DNA of 35,245 nt, from positions 1-35,245 of the forward strand of contig CALIRC010000120.1 in assembly GCA_938044295.1 (NCBI GenBank), written 5' to 3'. The stretch is from Minisyncoccota bacterium. Its GTDB lineage: Bacteria; Patescibacteriota; Minisyncoccia; Moranbacterales; GCA-2747515. The position numbers and the translations under genes are program-made. Below the pieces are notes generated by a model. It was not told where the DNA came from. It did not search any database and was given only the letters and a program-made list of their open reading frames with translations. Positions 16,015 through 24,014 of the stretch are shown piece after piece. The first letter of the stretch is position 1. Each line of letters opens with the position of its first letter.

Positions 16015-19000
16015 ATGGTGAGACTACTTCGCTCAGGTCTTGTAGGAATCATTGCTCTATCCGGTATTTTACTTTTCGCTACAGCAAGTGCTATAGCGTC
16101 AAGTGATAAGATCATCGGCAGTAATGACAAGATAAAAATAATTTCAGGAGTGAATATCCCTGAAGCAAATCTCCTTCCTGGAGAAAATAACGATTACGTG
16201 ATTAATATAACAATCCGCAATGAAGGTGATAAAATTGAATCTAGTCTAAATTACGGCGTCATTCTCTACCAGCCAAAAGAAAACGGGGGTAAAGCGGTAG
16301 ACGAGGTATATGCAAACGAAAGCTTTTCGCTCGCACCTGGAGAAACAGTTATCAAGCAAATCACATACACTCCACCACATGCATTCAAAGGAAACTATAC
16401 TATAGGCGCTTCAGTAGTAAACACATCTGGACTGCTCCTAGCACCAGCATCAGTCGGTGCGATTACACTAGAAAATACAGGCGGAGCACTCTACATTGAT
16501 ACAGCTAAATGTGCAGTAAAGATAGTTGGTGTAGAAGAATCATACACGCTTACACATGGTATTGATATTGCATCAGCTGAAAGCATCTATGCAGAGTGTC
16601 CAGTCGAAAATCAATCAGCAAATGACATAGATTTTCAAATCCAAGCAAATATTCACGATCGATCTCACGCTGGCAAAGTAGTAGAAACGCAACGTTTTGA
16701 TGTAGAGTCAATCGAGTCAGAATCCACAAAAATAATGCGCTTCAATGTCCCAAAGATTGATCGTGCACAAGCCTACAGTGCCCGATTCGATCTACTCAGT
16801 GAAGAAGAAATGATCTCTAATCCTGTTCTTATGCATTTTGTAGTACAAGGACCATCTGCTAACGTACAACACGTTAGATTTGACAAAGAATCATACAGCA
16901 AAGGTGACACAGCTGTTGTCACAGTTTCGATTGCATCACGAGCAGATACATTCCAGAATTCACGATACGAAAAAGCAATGCAAGACAGAACAGAAATTAG
17001 CAAATTAACCTACGACGTAACAACGCAAATTGAGGGATGTAGTAAAGCAGTAAAAACATCTATGGGACATGGATCAGAAATAGGACACACACACGAAATT
17101 CCAGTACCAATCGACAAAAAATGCAAAAATCCACAAGTAAGTGTAACTATCGAAGACACTTCTGGTGGCACACTCGACAAAAAAATGTTTGCAGCAGAAA
17201 AATCTGATGGCAGCACTTCACAAAACACAGTAAATAATAATTTGCCTGCAAACACTGAGGAATCAACTAAAGCAGACCACAAATCAGTTAAACCCATTGC
17301 TATGATTGTCATTATTGGGTCCATACTTCTCGCAGTAATTATTCTACTACTTGGAAAAAAGAAGAAAAATACTGTAAATGCACTTCTAGGTATTGCAATC
17401 GGTGGCACACTGCTTCTGAGTGCACCACAATCTGCACAAGCATTAAGTATCGACGCAGGACTTAAGGGATCAAATGGACAAGCAATCTATACTTACAGTG
17501 TCATAGGTAGCTGCAATCCCAAAATAACTGGTACACTCGGTCAATGGGGCTGTGGAAACAAGCCAAATGATATTTGTTCAGTGGTTAAAATTGACGAAAG
17601 CGACATCGCGGATTTCGATGGAGATCAAAGTAATGCTCTTGTAGAAGCATCACTACCAAATGGTGACAAAGACGGAAGCCACTCAGCCAAGCTTTCACTC
17701 CTCACATGGGGGCACTGTGAATACGATCCTAGCTCACCTCTCTACGGTCCAGACAGAACAGATAAGTCAGTAGAATACACAGTATCTTGCGGAACACCAT
17801 CAAAATGCACATACAAGTTAAGTGATAACAAATACGTCTCTTCTATGCCATCAAGTGCTAAGTGTACAAATGATGGTATCCCGAAAGATGAAAAATACGA
17901 TCCCGCTACTGGCGCATGGACTTGGCAATGTGCACCAGCGACTGGGACTAGTCCATGGGATGGCAACTGTGGCGCATACAAAGTTAAGACAGTTGGTAAA
18001 TGTGGACCATCTAATGGAACTAAACCAATTACAAGTAACCCAATTGCCGGGACAAAAGCAGCATGTACAAGAGGAACATTCTCTGACCTCCCAAACGACA
18101 CAGATGGAATTTCACCTACACCAACGAAGTTTAACTGGGAATGTCTAGGATCAGATGGAGACAATGACAGTTGTTCCGCTCCAAACCAGGATTATGTAAC
18201 ACCTACAAAAGGCGTCTGTGGTACAGCCAGTGGAGCAGAATTCTCACATCCACCTACAACAAACAGATGCGAAGCTGGTTCAACAGTTGTAAGCATAGCA
18301 GATGGCGGATACTCATGGTACTGCAAAGGAGCAGGCGAAGGACCACTTAGTCCTCAGTGTGTAGCAAAGAAACCATCTGTAACTCCACTGTGCGGTCCAG
18401 CAGATACTCAGTCACATCTTTTTGTTGCTCCAAACGATGCAGATCTCTGCGGACCAGGTCTAACAGCTGTAAAAGAGAACTTCGGTGATCCAACAGCTGC
18501 AAAATGGATATGGAGATGCCAAAATGCTGCAGGAGATCTCAGCACCCAGTGTAATGCGGCAAAAAACTGTGTAGCTGATAACCAATATGCATGTAACGGA
18601 AAATGTGCAACAATTAGCATAGAAGGTGAAGATACTGTAAACTTCTCTCGTGATGGTAGTCCAGTAAAAACAAGTCAAAAAGTCATCGCAACCGATCCTT
18701 CGTGTATTGAGTCTTGTATAATTGACGGACAGTCTGTTCCACTCTCAAGTGTGAACACAGATGTGTACGAGCTAGAAGTGACGCATTCACCTGCAGGCGA
18801 CAAAAAAATAACAAAATGCATACTGAGGGAGCCTACTGAATGCGGGGAGGTTCTCCACGATCCTAACGATCCTGATTGTAAGAAGCCAGAAGTTGAAGAA
18901 GAGAAGACAGTTCAATGTGTTTGTGTAGCTCGCCAATGCTCTGATGCTGGAAAGTGCGTCTCTACAAGAGTTTTTGGTGCGTCAGGTCCTACTGATTCCG

Positions 19001-19059
19001 CATGCGTAGATGACTGCAGCGACTGTCAAGATGCTTATGCAGAAGAAGTGCAACCATAA
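16015..19059 (+). CDS. Large two-part surface protein with internal membrane hairpin
   Basis: A 1014-residue exported protein. The signal peptide (1-28, A-I-A cleavage) is followed by about 390 residues of Ig-like or CARDB-like beta domains. A membrane helix at 427-446, the basic loop G-K-K-K-K and a second hydrophobic stretch at 454-470 then return the chain to the outside. The second stretch ends in S-A-Q-A (473-476), a good signal peptidase I site. The C-terminal half holds about four copies of a cysteine repeat (C-G-x-A ... C-x-x-G ... W-x-C ... C-x-A), common in exported proteins. The final 47 residues are the Cys-rich module shared with the 581-residue neighbour. It may be one hairpin protein or be cut into two surface proteins. 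A strong terminator follows. Confidence 0.82.
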   Translation: MVRLLRSGLVGIIALSGILLFATASAIASSDKIIGSNDKIKIISGVNIPEANLLPGENNDYVINITIRNEGDKIESSLNYGVILYQPKENGGKAVDEVYANESFSLAPGETVIKQITYTPPHAFKGNYTIGASVVNTSGLLLAPASVGAITLENTGGALYIDTAKCAVKIVGVEESYTLTHGIDIASAESIYAECPVENQSANDIDFQIQANIHDRSHAGKVVETQRFDVESIESESTKIMRFNVPKIDRAQAYSARFDLLSEEEMISNPVLMHFVVQGPSANVQHVRFDKESYSKGDTAVVTVSIASRADTFQNSRYEKAMQDRTEISKLTYDVTTQIEGCSKAVKTSMGHGSEIGHTHEIPVPIDKKCKNPQVSVTIEDTSGGTLDKKMFAAEKSDGSTSQNTVNNNLPANTEESTKADHKSVKPIAMIVIIGSILLAVIILLLGKKKKNTVNALLGIAIGGTLLLSAPQSAQALSIDAGLKGSNGQAIYTYSVIGSCNPKITGTLGQWGCGNKPNDICSVVKIDESDIADFDGDQSNALVEASLPNGDKDGSHSAKLSLLTWGHCEYDPSSPLYGPDRTDKSVEYTVSCGTPSKCTYKLSDNKYVSSMPSSAKCTNDGIPKDEKYDPATGAWTWQCAPATGTSPWDGNCGAYKVKTVGKCGPSNGTKPITSNPIAGTKAACTRGTFSDLPNDTDGISPTPTKFNWECLGSDGDNDSCSAPNQDYVTPTKGVCGTASGAEFSHPPTTNRCEAGSTVVSIADGGYSWYCKGAGEGPLSPQCVAKKPSVTPLCGPADTQSHLFVAPNDADLCGPGLTAVKENFGDPTAAKWIWRCQNAAGDLSTQCNAAKNCVADNQYACNGKCATISIEGEDTVNFSRDGSPVKTSQKVIATDPSCIESCIIDGQSVPLSSVNTDVYELEVTHSPAGDKKITKCILREPTECGEVLHDPNDPDCKKPEVEEEKTVQCVCVARQCSDAGKCVSTRVFGASGPTDSACVDDCSDCQDAYAEEVQP

Positions 19060-19085
19060 GTAAACGCTCGTAGTCCTGAATCGAT

Positions 19086-19117
19086 AAAACCCTATACGCT
19101 CCTGCGTATAGGGTTTT
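19086..19117 (+). terminator. Strong rho-independent terminator, 14-bp perfect stem
   Basis: The arms AAAACCCTATACGC and GCGTATAGGGTTTT (19086-19099 and 19104-19117) pair without mismatch around a TCCT loop. The T-tract is part of the 3' arm. The A-tract on the 5' arm makes it able to work in both directions. It ends the exported-protein block and is followed at once by a new promoter. Confidence 0.92.
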
Positions 19118-19118
19118 C

Positions 19119-19127
19119 TGCTATACT
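19119..19127 (+). promoter_or_regulatory. Extended -10 promoter for the GT4 gene
   Basis: TGC-TATACT begins 2 nt after the terminator stem. A -35 would fall inside the hairpin and none is recognisable. The start point near 19134 gives a leader of about 22 nt before the ATG at 19156. Confidence 0.5.
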
Positions 19128-19155
19128 AGAGCAAAGTATTAATAGGCAAAGAATA

Positions 19156-20325
19156 ATGAAGATTGGAATTGACGCCCGTATGATTTTGCATCCCGAAACT
19201 AAAGATGCTGTAGGAATAGGTCACTACACATACCAAATGATTAGACATCTACTAGAAATAGATCAGGAAAATACGTATGTACTTTTTTTTGATGTTTATA
19301 CACGCGAAAAAGATGTGCGGAGATTTATGTCACCACGTGTAAAGATTGTCTTTTTCCCTTTTTCAAAATACATGAAGTTTTTTCCAGGTCTCTACAACGA
19401 AATCATTACTGCTGCTGTTCTCACAAGAGAAAATCTCGATATCTTGCATGTCCTTTCAGCATCTATGCGAATACCAATTAGTTATAGTGGAAAAGTCGTC
19501 ACAACGATTCACGATCTTGGAATCTATAAGCACCCAGAAAATTACAAAAAAATCCATGTTGCGCGAGCAAAGACTGTGATACGATTTATGATGAGAAGAG
19601 CTGACTATGTGATCGCTTCATCCGAAAGCATAAAAAAAGAGATTGTAGAAAATTTTGCGTACGAAAAAGATTATATCTCAACAATCTATGCAGGGATCGA
19701 CAAGAGATTTTTTGCGCAACCAAAAAAGAACGAATCAAAAGTTCCACGAAGATTTGGAATCACGAAAAAATATGTCCTTTTCCTAGGGACAATTCACCCG
19801 ATTAAGAATATTACACGATTATTACATGCATTTCAGATCTTTAAAGAAAGGCGAAGGGCTCTCAGTACAAAAGAAGGAGGGGAGTATCAGCTGCTCATCG
19901 TAGGACGACCAGGGTGGCTTTATAGTGACATCACAAATTTTGTAAGTGATCTAGATTTATCAAGAGATGTAAAATTTGCAGGATATGTTATTGGTGATGA
20001 AATAGTGCCACTGTTTCATGAAGCAGAATTTTTCATACAGCCAGCTCTCTATGAAGGTCTTGGTATGAGTACAATGGAGGCTTTTGCAACTGGGACGCCA
20101 GTAATAGCAAGTAATGCTGGGTCACTTCCAGAAATCATGGATGAAGCTGGTATTATCATAAACCCACTAGACACACATGAGATCGCACAAGCATTTGAAA
20201 AGTTGGCCAGCAGTAAGGAGTTACGAGAAAAATACCGAGAGCAAGGCAAAAAAAGAGCAAAGGATTTTACTTGGGAGGAGGCAGCACGAAAAACACTTGC
20301 TATTTACAAAAAAATAGCACAGTGA
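19156..20325 (+). CDS. Glycosyltransferase family 4 (GT-B fold)
   Basis: Cytoplasmic or membrane-associated GT-B enzyme of 389 residues, which transfers a sugar from a nucleotide donor to a glycan or lipid acceptor. The N-terminal Rossmann half begins with G-I-D-A-R-M and has G-I-G-H-Y-T-Y, then T-T-I-H-D-L-G. The C-terminal half begins near 210 with Y-V-L-F-L-G-T-I-H-P-I-K-N, typical of group 1 transferases. The donor-binding E-x7-E motif is at Glu300/Glu308 within Y-E-G-L-G-M-S-T-M-E-A-F, followed by G-T-P-V-I-A-S. Length is typical. The donor sugar is not predictable; mannose-type enzymes commonly look like this. The 3' end of the gene overlaps the likely promoter of the T-box leader. Confidence 0.88.
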   Translation: MKIGIDARMILHPETKDAVGIGHYTYQMIRHLLEIDQENTYVLFFDVYTREKDVRRFMSPRVKIVFFPFSKYMKFFPGLYNEIITAAVLTRENLDILHVLSASMRIPISYSGKVVTTIHDLGIYKHPENYKKIHVARAKTVIRFMMRRADYVIASSESIKKEIVENFAYEKDYISTIYAGIDKRFFAQPKKNESKVPRRFGITKKYVLFLGTIHPIKNITRLLHAFQIFKERRRALSTKEGGEYQLLIVGRPGWLYSDITNFVSDLDLSRDVKFAGYVIGDEIVPLFHEAEFFIQPALYEGLGMSTMEAFATGTPVIASNAGSLPEIMDEAGIIINPLDTHEIAQAFEKLASSKELREKYREQGKKRAKDFTWEEAARKTLAIYKKIAQ

Positions 20326-20331
20326 TACCAT
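20303..20331 (+). promoter_or_regulatory. Candidate promoter for the T-box operon
   Basis: TTTACA at 20303-20308 and TACCAT at 20326-20331 are 17 nt apart, and TGA just before the -10 adds an extended element. The hexamers match consensus 5/6 and 4/6. The start point near 20338 coincides with the 5' boundary of the T-box leader, which supports the call. The site lies in the last codons of the GT4 gene. Confidence 0.5.
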
Positions 20332-20334
20332 AAA

Positions 20335-20562
20335 TCTACAGGCAAAGAAGAGGTAATCCCCTCAGAGCTGCAGGAAGAAAGTGTTTAGCAAGAGACAAAA
20401 AACATAAGTAGAACCTGCCGGGTATGCCCGTCACAGCTGACTAAAGGGTATCAGTCACATGAGTAGCTGAATACTAAAGTACGGTGGTACCACGGTTTCT
20501 GAATCTTTCAAGGAAGTCGTCCGTAAGTGTATAGTGTAATACATTTATGGACGATTTTTTTT
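20335..20562 (+). promoter_or_regulatory. T-box riboswitch leader upstream of nudix-ileS-recO
   Basis: The leader contains the T-box bulge TGGTACC at 20485-20491. Flanking antiterminator helices are clear: TACGG (20480-20484) with CCGTA (20521-20525), and ACG (20492-20494) with CGT (20518-20520). The 3' strands of these helices are part of the 5' arm of a terminator at 20517-20562, so the two folds exclude each other. UGGU in the bulge pairs with an acceptor end A-CCA, fitting a tRNA with A73 such as tRNA-Ile. Upstream are hairpins CGGG/CCCG (20419-20430) and CAGCT-GACT/AGTC-AGCTG (20434-20469, a Stem III candidate). Stem I and its specifier are not resolved; an AUA at 20404-20406 is one candidate. 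Uncharged tRNA should stabilise the antiterminator and turn on ileS. Confidence 0.87.
20517..20562 (+). terminator. Regulated intrinsic terminator of the T-box
   Basis: Positions 20517-20532 pair with 20539-20554 in a 16-bp stem with two G-U pairs and a 6-nt loop, followed by eight T (20555-20562). The 5' arm contains the CGT and CCGTA strands that also complete the antiterminator. Confidence 0.9.
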
Positions 20563-21021
20563 ATGGAATTAGAGTTACGAAAAGGTATTGATCACACAGG
20601 AATTTGCGCAGTCTTTTGGTGTCACGATGGTAATGGAAGGTACTTGCTCGCAAAGCGCAGTAAAAATTGTCGTGACGAATGCGGCACATGGGAGAGTCCT
20701 GGAGGTAGTCTCGATTTCGGAGAAGCACCCGATGAAGCTATGGCACGAGAATTAGAAGAAGAATTTGGGTGCACAGATTTCGAGGTTGATGAAGTGCTGA
20801 TGCCGCATTCCATCATTCGTCATGAGAAGCATGTGCAGACACATTGGATTGCCTTCATTTACATTCTCCGTGTTGAGGCGAAAAATATAAAGATATGTGA
20901 ACCAGACAAAATTGATGATGTTGGTTGGTTTACATTGAGCAACCTTCCAGAGCCGCTGCATCAAGCTACAGGAATGGAAATACAGAAGTTTCGCGATATA
21001 TTAATTAAATACAGCAATTAA
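20563..21021 (+). CDS. Nudix hydrolase, first gene of the T-box operon
   Basis: A 152-residue single-domain Nudix protein, which cleaves a nucleoside diphosphate linked to another group. The Nudix box is complete: G48-x5-E54, then R62-E-L-E-E-E-F-G-C70. The ATG at 20563 follows directly after the U-tract of the T-box terminator, so there is no Shine-Dalgarno; an upstream in-frame ATG at 20527 lies inside the terminator stem and is rejected. ileS begins 41 bp downstream with no other terminator, so both genes should respond to the same aminoacylation signal. Substrate is unknown; candidates are oxidised nucleotides, capped RNA, or adenylates and dinucleoside polyphosphates made by synthetases. 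The last idea would fit its place but is inference. Confidence 0.88.
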   Translation: MELELRKGIDHTGICAVFWCHDGNGRYLLAKRSKNCRDECGTWESPGGSLDFGEAPDEAMARELEEEFGCTDFEVDEVLMPHSIIRHEKHVQTHWIAFIYILRVEAKNIKICEPDKIDDVGWFTLSNLPEPLHQATGMEIQKFRDILIKYSN

Positions 21022-21062
21022 AACAACCGTAGATAAAATACATCAAAAAAATCCTCTTACAT

Positions 21063-24014
21063 ATGAAATTCACAGACAAAAAACGCAAAAAGGCAATCGA
21101 ATACGAAAAAGCATGGGCAGCAAAATGGAAAGAAGAAAAAACCTTTGAAAGATCCATAAATAATAGACCAGCAGAGGAATCGTACATATTCTATGATGGT
21201 CCACCATTTATCACTGGATCACCACATGCTGGAACACTCATTAGCTCAACAGTAAAAGATGCAGTGCCTCGGTTCTGGACGATGAAAGGAAAGCGCGTAG
21301 AAAGACGTTGGGGCTGGGATTGCCATGGACTCCCTGCGGAAACATTTACAGAGAAAAAACTAGGTCTTAATGGTAAAGATGATGTCCTTGCTTATGGTCT
21401 CGAGAAATATGTCACAGCAGCGAGAGAGAATATGGTGACCACAGGAGATGCATGGGAAGACACAGTAGATCGTATAGGTCGCTGGGTTGATTTCAAAGAT
21501 GCCTACAAAACAATGGACAAAAAATACATGGAGAGTATTTGGTGGGCATTCAAGGAGCTGTATGACAAAGAGAAGATTTACGAAGGAGAAAAAGTACTCA
21601 TGTATTGCCCTCAAGATGCAACACCTCTGAGCAAAAACGAAGTGACAATGGACAAGGGTGCATACAAAGACGTAACTGATCCGTCAGTCTATGTGAAATT
21701 TAAACTGAAAGACGAGGATAAGTATCTTCTCGCATGGACTACAACACCTTGGACACTTCTCTCAAATACTGCAGTAGCGGTTCATGATGATATTGATTAT
21801 GTCGAAGTAGAGGTGGGCGGAGACACCCTCATACTTGCAAAAGATTTGATCCAGAAAGTACTTATTGATGAAAAGAATAAGTCACTAGATTACGAGGAAA
21901 AAAAACAATACAAAGGAAAGGATCTTGTCGGAAAAGAGTATGAGCCTCTCTTTATAAATCGTGGAAAAAATGCACATAAAGTATGGGCAGCAGATTACGT
22001 TGGAACCGAGGAAGGAACTGGCATTGTCCATCTCGCACCAGTCTATGGAGAAGAGGACTACGAGCTAGCTCTTAAGAAAGGGTTTCCGGTAATACACACT
22101 ATAGATGAAACTGGGCATTTCACCGAGGGACCGTGGAAGGGTGAATATTTGTGGGATGTAAATAAACAGATTGCCAAGGATATGGCAAGGTATTCCACAA
22201 AGACTCTGATGGGGGATTATGCAGACATGTCTGTGCAGGAAAGGATTGCCTTTCATGGTATGACTGAGACAGAACCTGATGCCACAATTTTCAAGATAAG
22301 TTACATCAAGCATAGTTACCCACATTGCCATCGATGTGACACTAAGCTCATGTATCGTGCTCACCCGAGTTGGTTTATGGATGTCAAAGGTCAAAAAGAA
22401 ACAATGTTCAGTGAAAATGAGAATATAAATTGGTTTCCAGAACATATCAAACATGGCCGATTTCAAAAAACAATTGAGACTGCACCCGACTGGAATCTTT
22501 CCCGCGATCGATTTTGGGCAACACCATTTCCAGTGTGGGAGGGGGAGGATGAGGAAGGACAGATCAAAAGAATTGTTGTAGGGTCATATGCTGAACTTAC
22601 AGAGCTCTCAGGCAAAGAATTAGACGACTATCACCGACCTTGGGTTGATAATATCACCTTCGAAAAAGATGGTGTGAAATATAAACGCATCGACAAAGTA
22701 CTTGATTGTTGGTTTGAATCAGGATCGATGCCGTTTGCACAGTTTCACTATCCTTTTGAAAACAAAGAAAAATTTGAAAAGAATTTTCCAGGCGATTTTA
22801 TCGTAGAATATGTAGGACAAGTGCGAGCATGGTTTTACTATATGCACACAGTGAGTGTTGCACTTTTTGGCGTTAAATCATTTAAAAATGTAATCGTAAC
22901 AGGTAACGTCATGGGCGATGATGGTTATAAACTTTCCAAATCACGAGGAAATTTCACTGACCCAAATGAAGTGATGGATAAATACAGTGCAGATGCATAC
23001 CGTTTTGTGATGCTATCATCTAACCTACTCAATGGAGAGGACTATGCGCTCCATGATAAAAATATCCATGATGTTCAGCGCAAACTGAGCATGATCTGGA
23101 ATATGTATGATTTTTTTGTAATGTACGCTTCCGTTGACGGATGGGAGTCACCAGAAAAAGTCAAAGACCCTACCGAAGATTGTGATAATATTCTAGACCG
23201 TTGGATCTTGAGTCGTCTTCATGAGACAGTGCAGGAAGTTGATAAGAATATGCAAAGATATGATATTCCAAATGCAACACGCCCACTTCTCGATCTCCTT
23301 GATGATGCATCAAATTGGTATGTCCGACGTTCGCGTAAACGATTTTGGAAAAGTGAAAGTGATACTGACAAAAATCAAGCATATTGCACTCTGCACTATG
23401 TTCTCGTCCAAATTTCCAAGATGTTTGCTCCATTCACACCTTTCCTTGCGGAGGAGCTGTATGTTCGTCTGACAGGTGAAGAATCAGTCCACTTGACTGA
23501 TTGGAGTGTACCAGGAAAAATTGATAAAAGTGTATTAAAAAACATGAAAGTTGCTCGCAATGTTATCAACGAAGGACTTGCTTTTCGTGCAAAACATAAA
23601 ATCAAAGTGCGTCAACCACTTCAGACAGTTTACGTGGGAGCTCATATTGATGAAGAGTATCAAGAAATAGTTAAAGATGAGCTAAATGTGAAGGATTACA
23701 AGATTGATAATCACAAAGGATTCACGACATCTCTGGACTTGAACATCTCACCTATTCTAAAGTTGGAGGGTCAGGCGCGTGAGATCATCCGCATAATTCA
23801 GCAAGGTCGTAAAAAAGCAGGACTTGATGTAGATGATCGCATCAAACTTGTGCATAGTGGAATGGAAGAGGTTTTCACGGAGTATAGAGATTTAATCATG
23901 CACGAAGTACTTGCGACAGATGCAGCATGTGGGGATACTAAAATCGCACAATATAGTGCTACGACTGAGATTGAAAGTGAAATTTTTACTTTTGGTTTGA
24001 CAAAAAGCTCGTGA
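21063..24014 (+). CDS. ileS: Isoleucyl-tRNA synthetase
   Basis: Class I synthetase of 983 residues that charges tRNA-Ile and edits mischarged valine. The start of the catalytic core is G-P-P-F-I-T-G-S-P, followed by the HIGH motif as H-A-G-T at 55-58, so the final His is Thr. W-G-W-D-C-H-G-L-P-A-E follows. The CP1 editing domain has the T-rich signature W-T-T-T-P-W-T-L-L-S-N (about 225). KMSKS reads K-L-S-K-S at 623-627. The C-terminal anticodon-binding region runs from about 690 to the end, and the C-terminal zinc finger of the E. coli enzyme is absent, as in the eukaryote-like type. The gene is under T-box control and its stop overlaps the recO start by 4 nt. Confidence 0.95.
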   Translation: MKFTDKKRKKAIEYEKAWAAKWKEEKTFERSINNRPAEESYIFYDGPPFITGSPHAGTLISSTVKDAVPRFWTMKGKRVERRWGWDCHGLPAETFTEKKLGLNGKDDVLAYGLEKYVTAARENMVTTGDAWEDTVDRIGRWVDFKDAYKTMDKKYMESIWWAFKELYDKEKIYEGEKVLMYCPQDATPLSKNEVTMDKGAYKDVTDPSVYVKFKLKDEDKYLLAWTTTPWTLLSNTAVAVHDDIDYVEVEVGGDTLILAKDLIQKVLIDEKNKSLDYEEKKQYKGKDLVGKEYEPLFINRGKNAHKVWAADYVGTEEGTGIVHLAPVYGEEDYELALKKGFPVIHTIDETGHFTEGPWKGEYLWDVNKQIAKDMARYSTKTLMGDYADMSVQERIAFHGMTETEPDATIFKISYIKHSYPHCHRCDTKLMYRAHPSWFMDVKGQKETMFSENENINWFPEHIKHGRFQKTIETAPDWNLSRDRFWATPFPVWEGEDEEGQIKRIVVGSYAELTELSGKELDDYHRPWVDNITFEKDGVKYKRIDKVLDCWFESGSMPFAQFHYPFENKEKFEKNFPGDFIVEYVGQVRAWFYYMHTVSVALFGVKSFKNVIVTGNVMGDDGYKLSKSRGNFTDPNEVMDKYSADAYRFVMLSSNLLNGEDYALHDKNIHDVQRKLSMIWNMYDFFVMYASVDGWESPEKVKDPTEDCDNILDRWILSRLHETVQEVDKNMQRYDIPNATRPLLDLLDDASNWYVRRSRKRFWKSESDTDKNQAYCTLHYVLVQISKMFAPFTPFLAEELYVRLTGEESVHLTDWSVPGKIDKSVLKNMKVARNVINEGLAFRAKHKIKVRQPLQTVYVGAHIDEEYQEIVKDELNVKDYKIDNHKGFTTSLDLNISPILKLEGQAREIIRIIQQGRKKAGLDVDDRIKLVHSGMEEVFTEYRDLIMHEVLATDAACGDTKIAQYSATTEIESEIFTFGLTKSS

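Noticed and set aside
17742..18164. Minus-strand frame of 140 codons inside the 1014-residue protein gene
   Set aside because: It is a shadow of the Cys-repeat coding region, with Pro/His/Ser-rich translation and no start signals.
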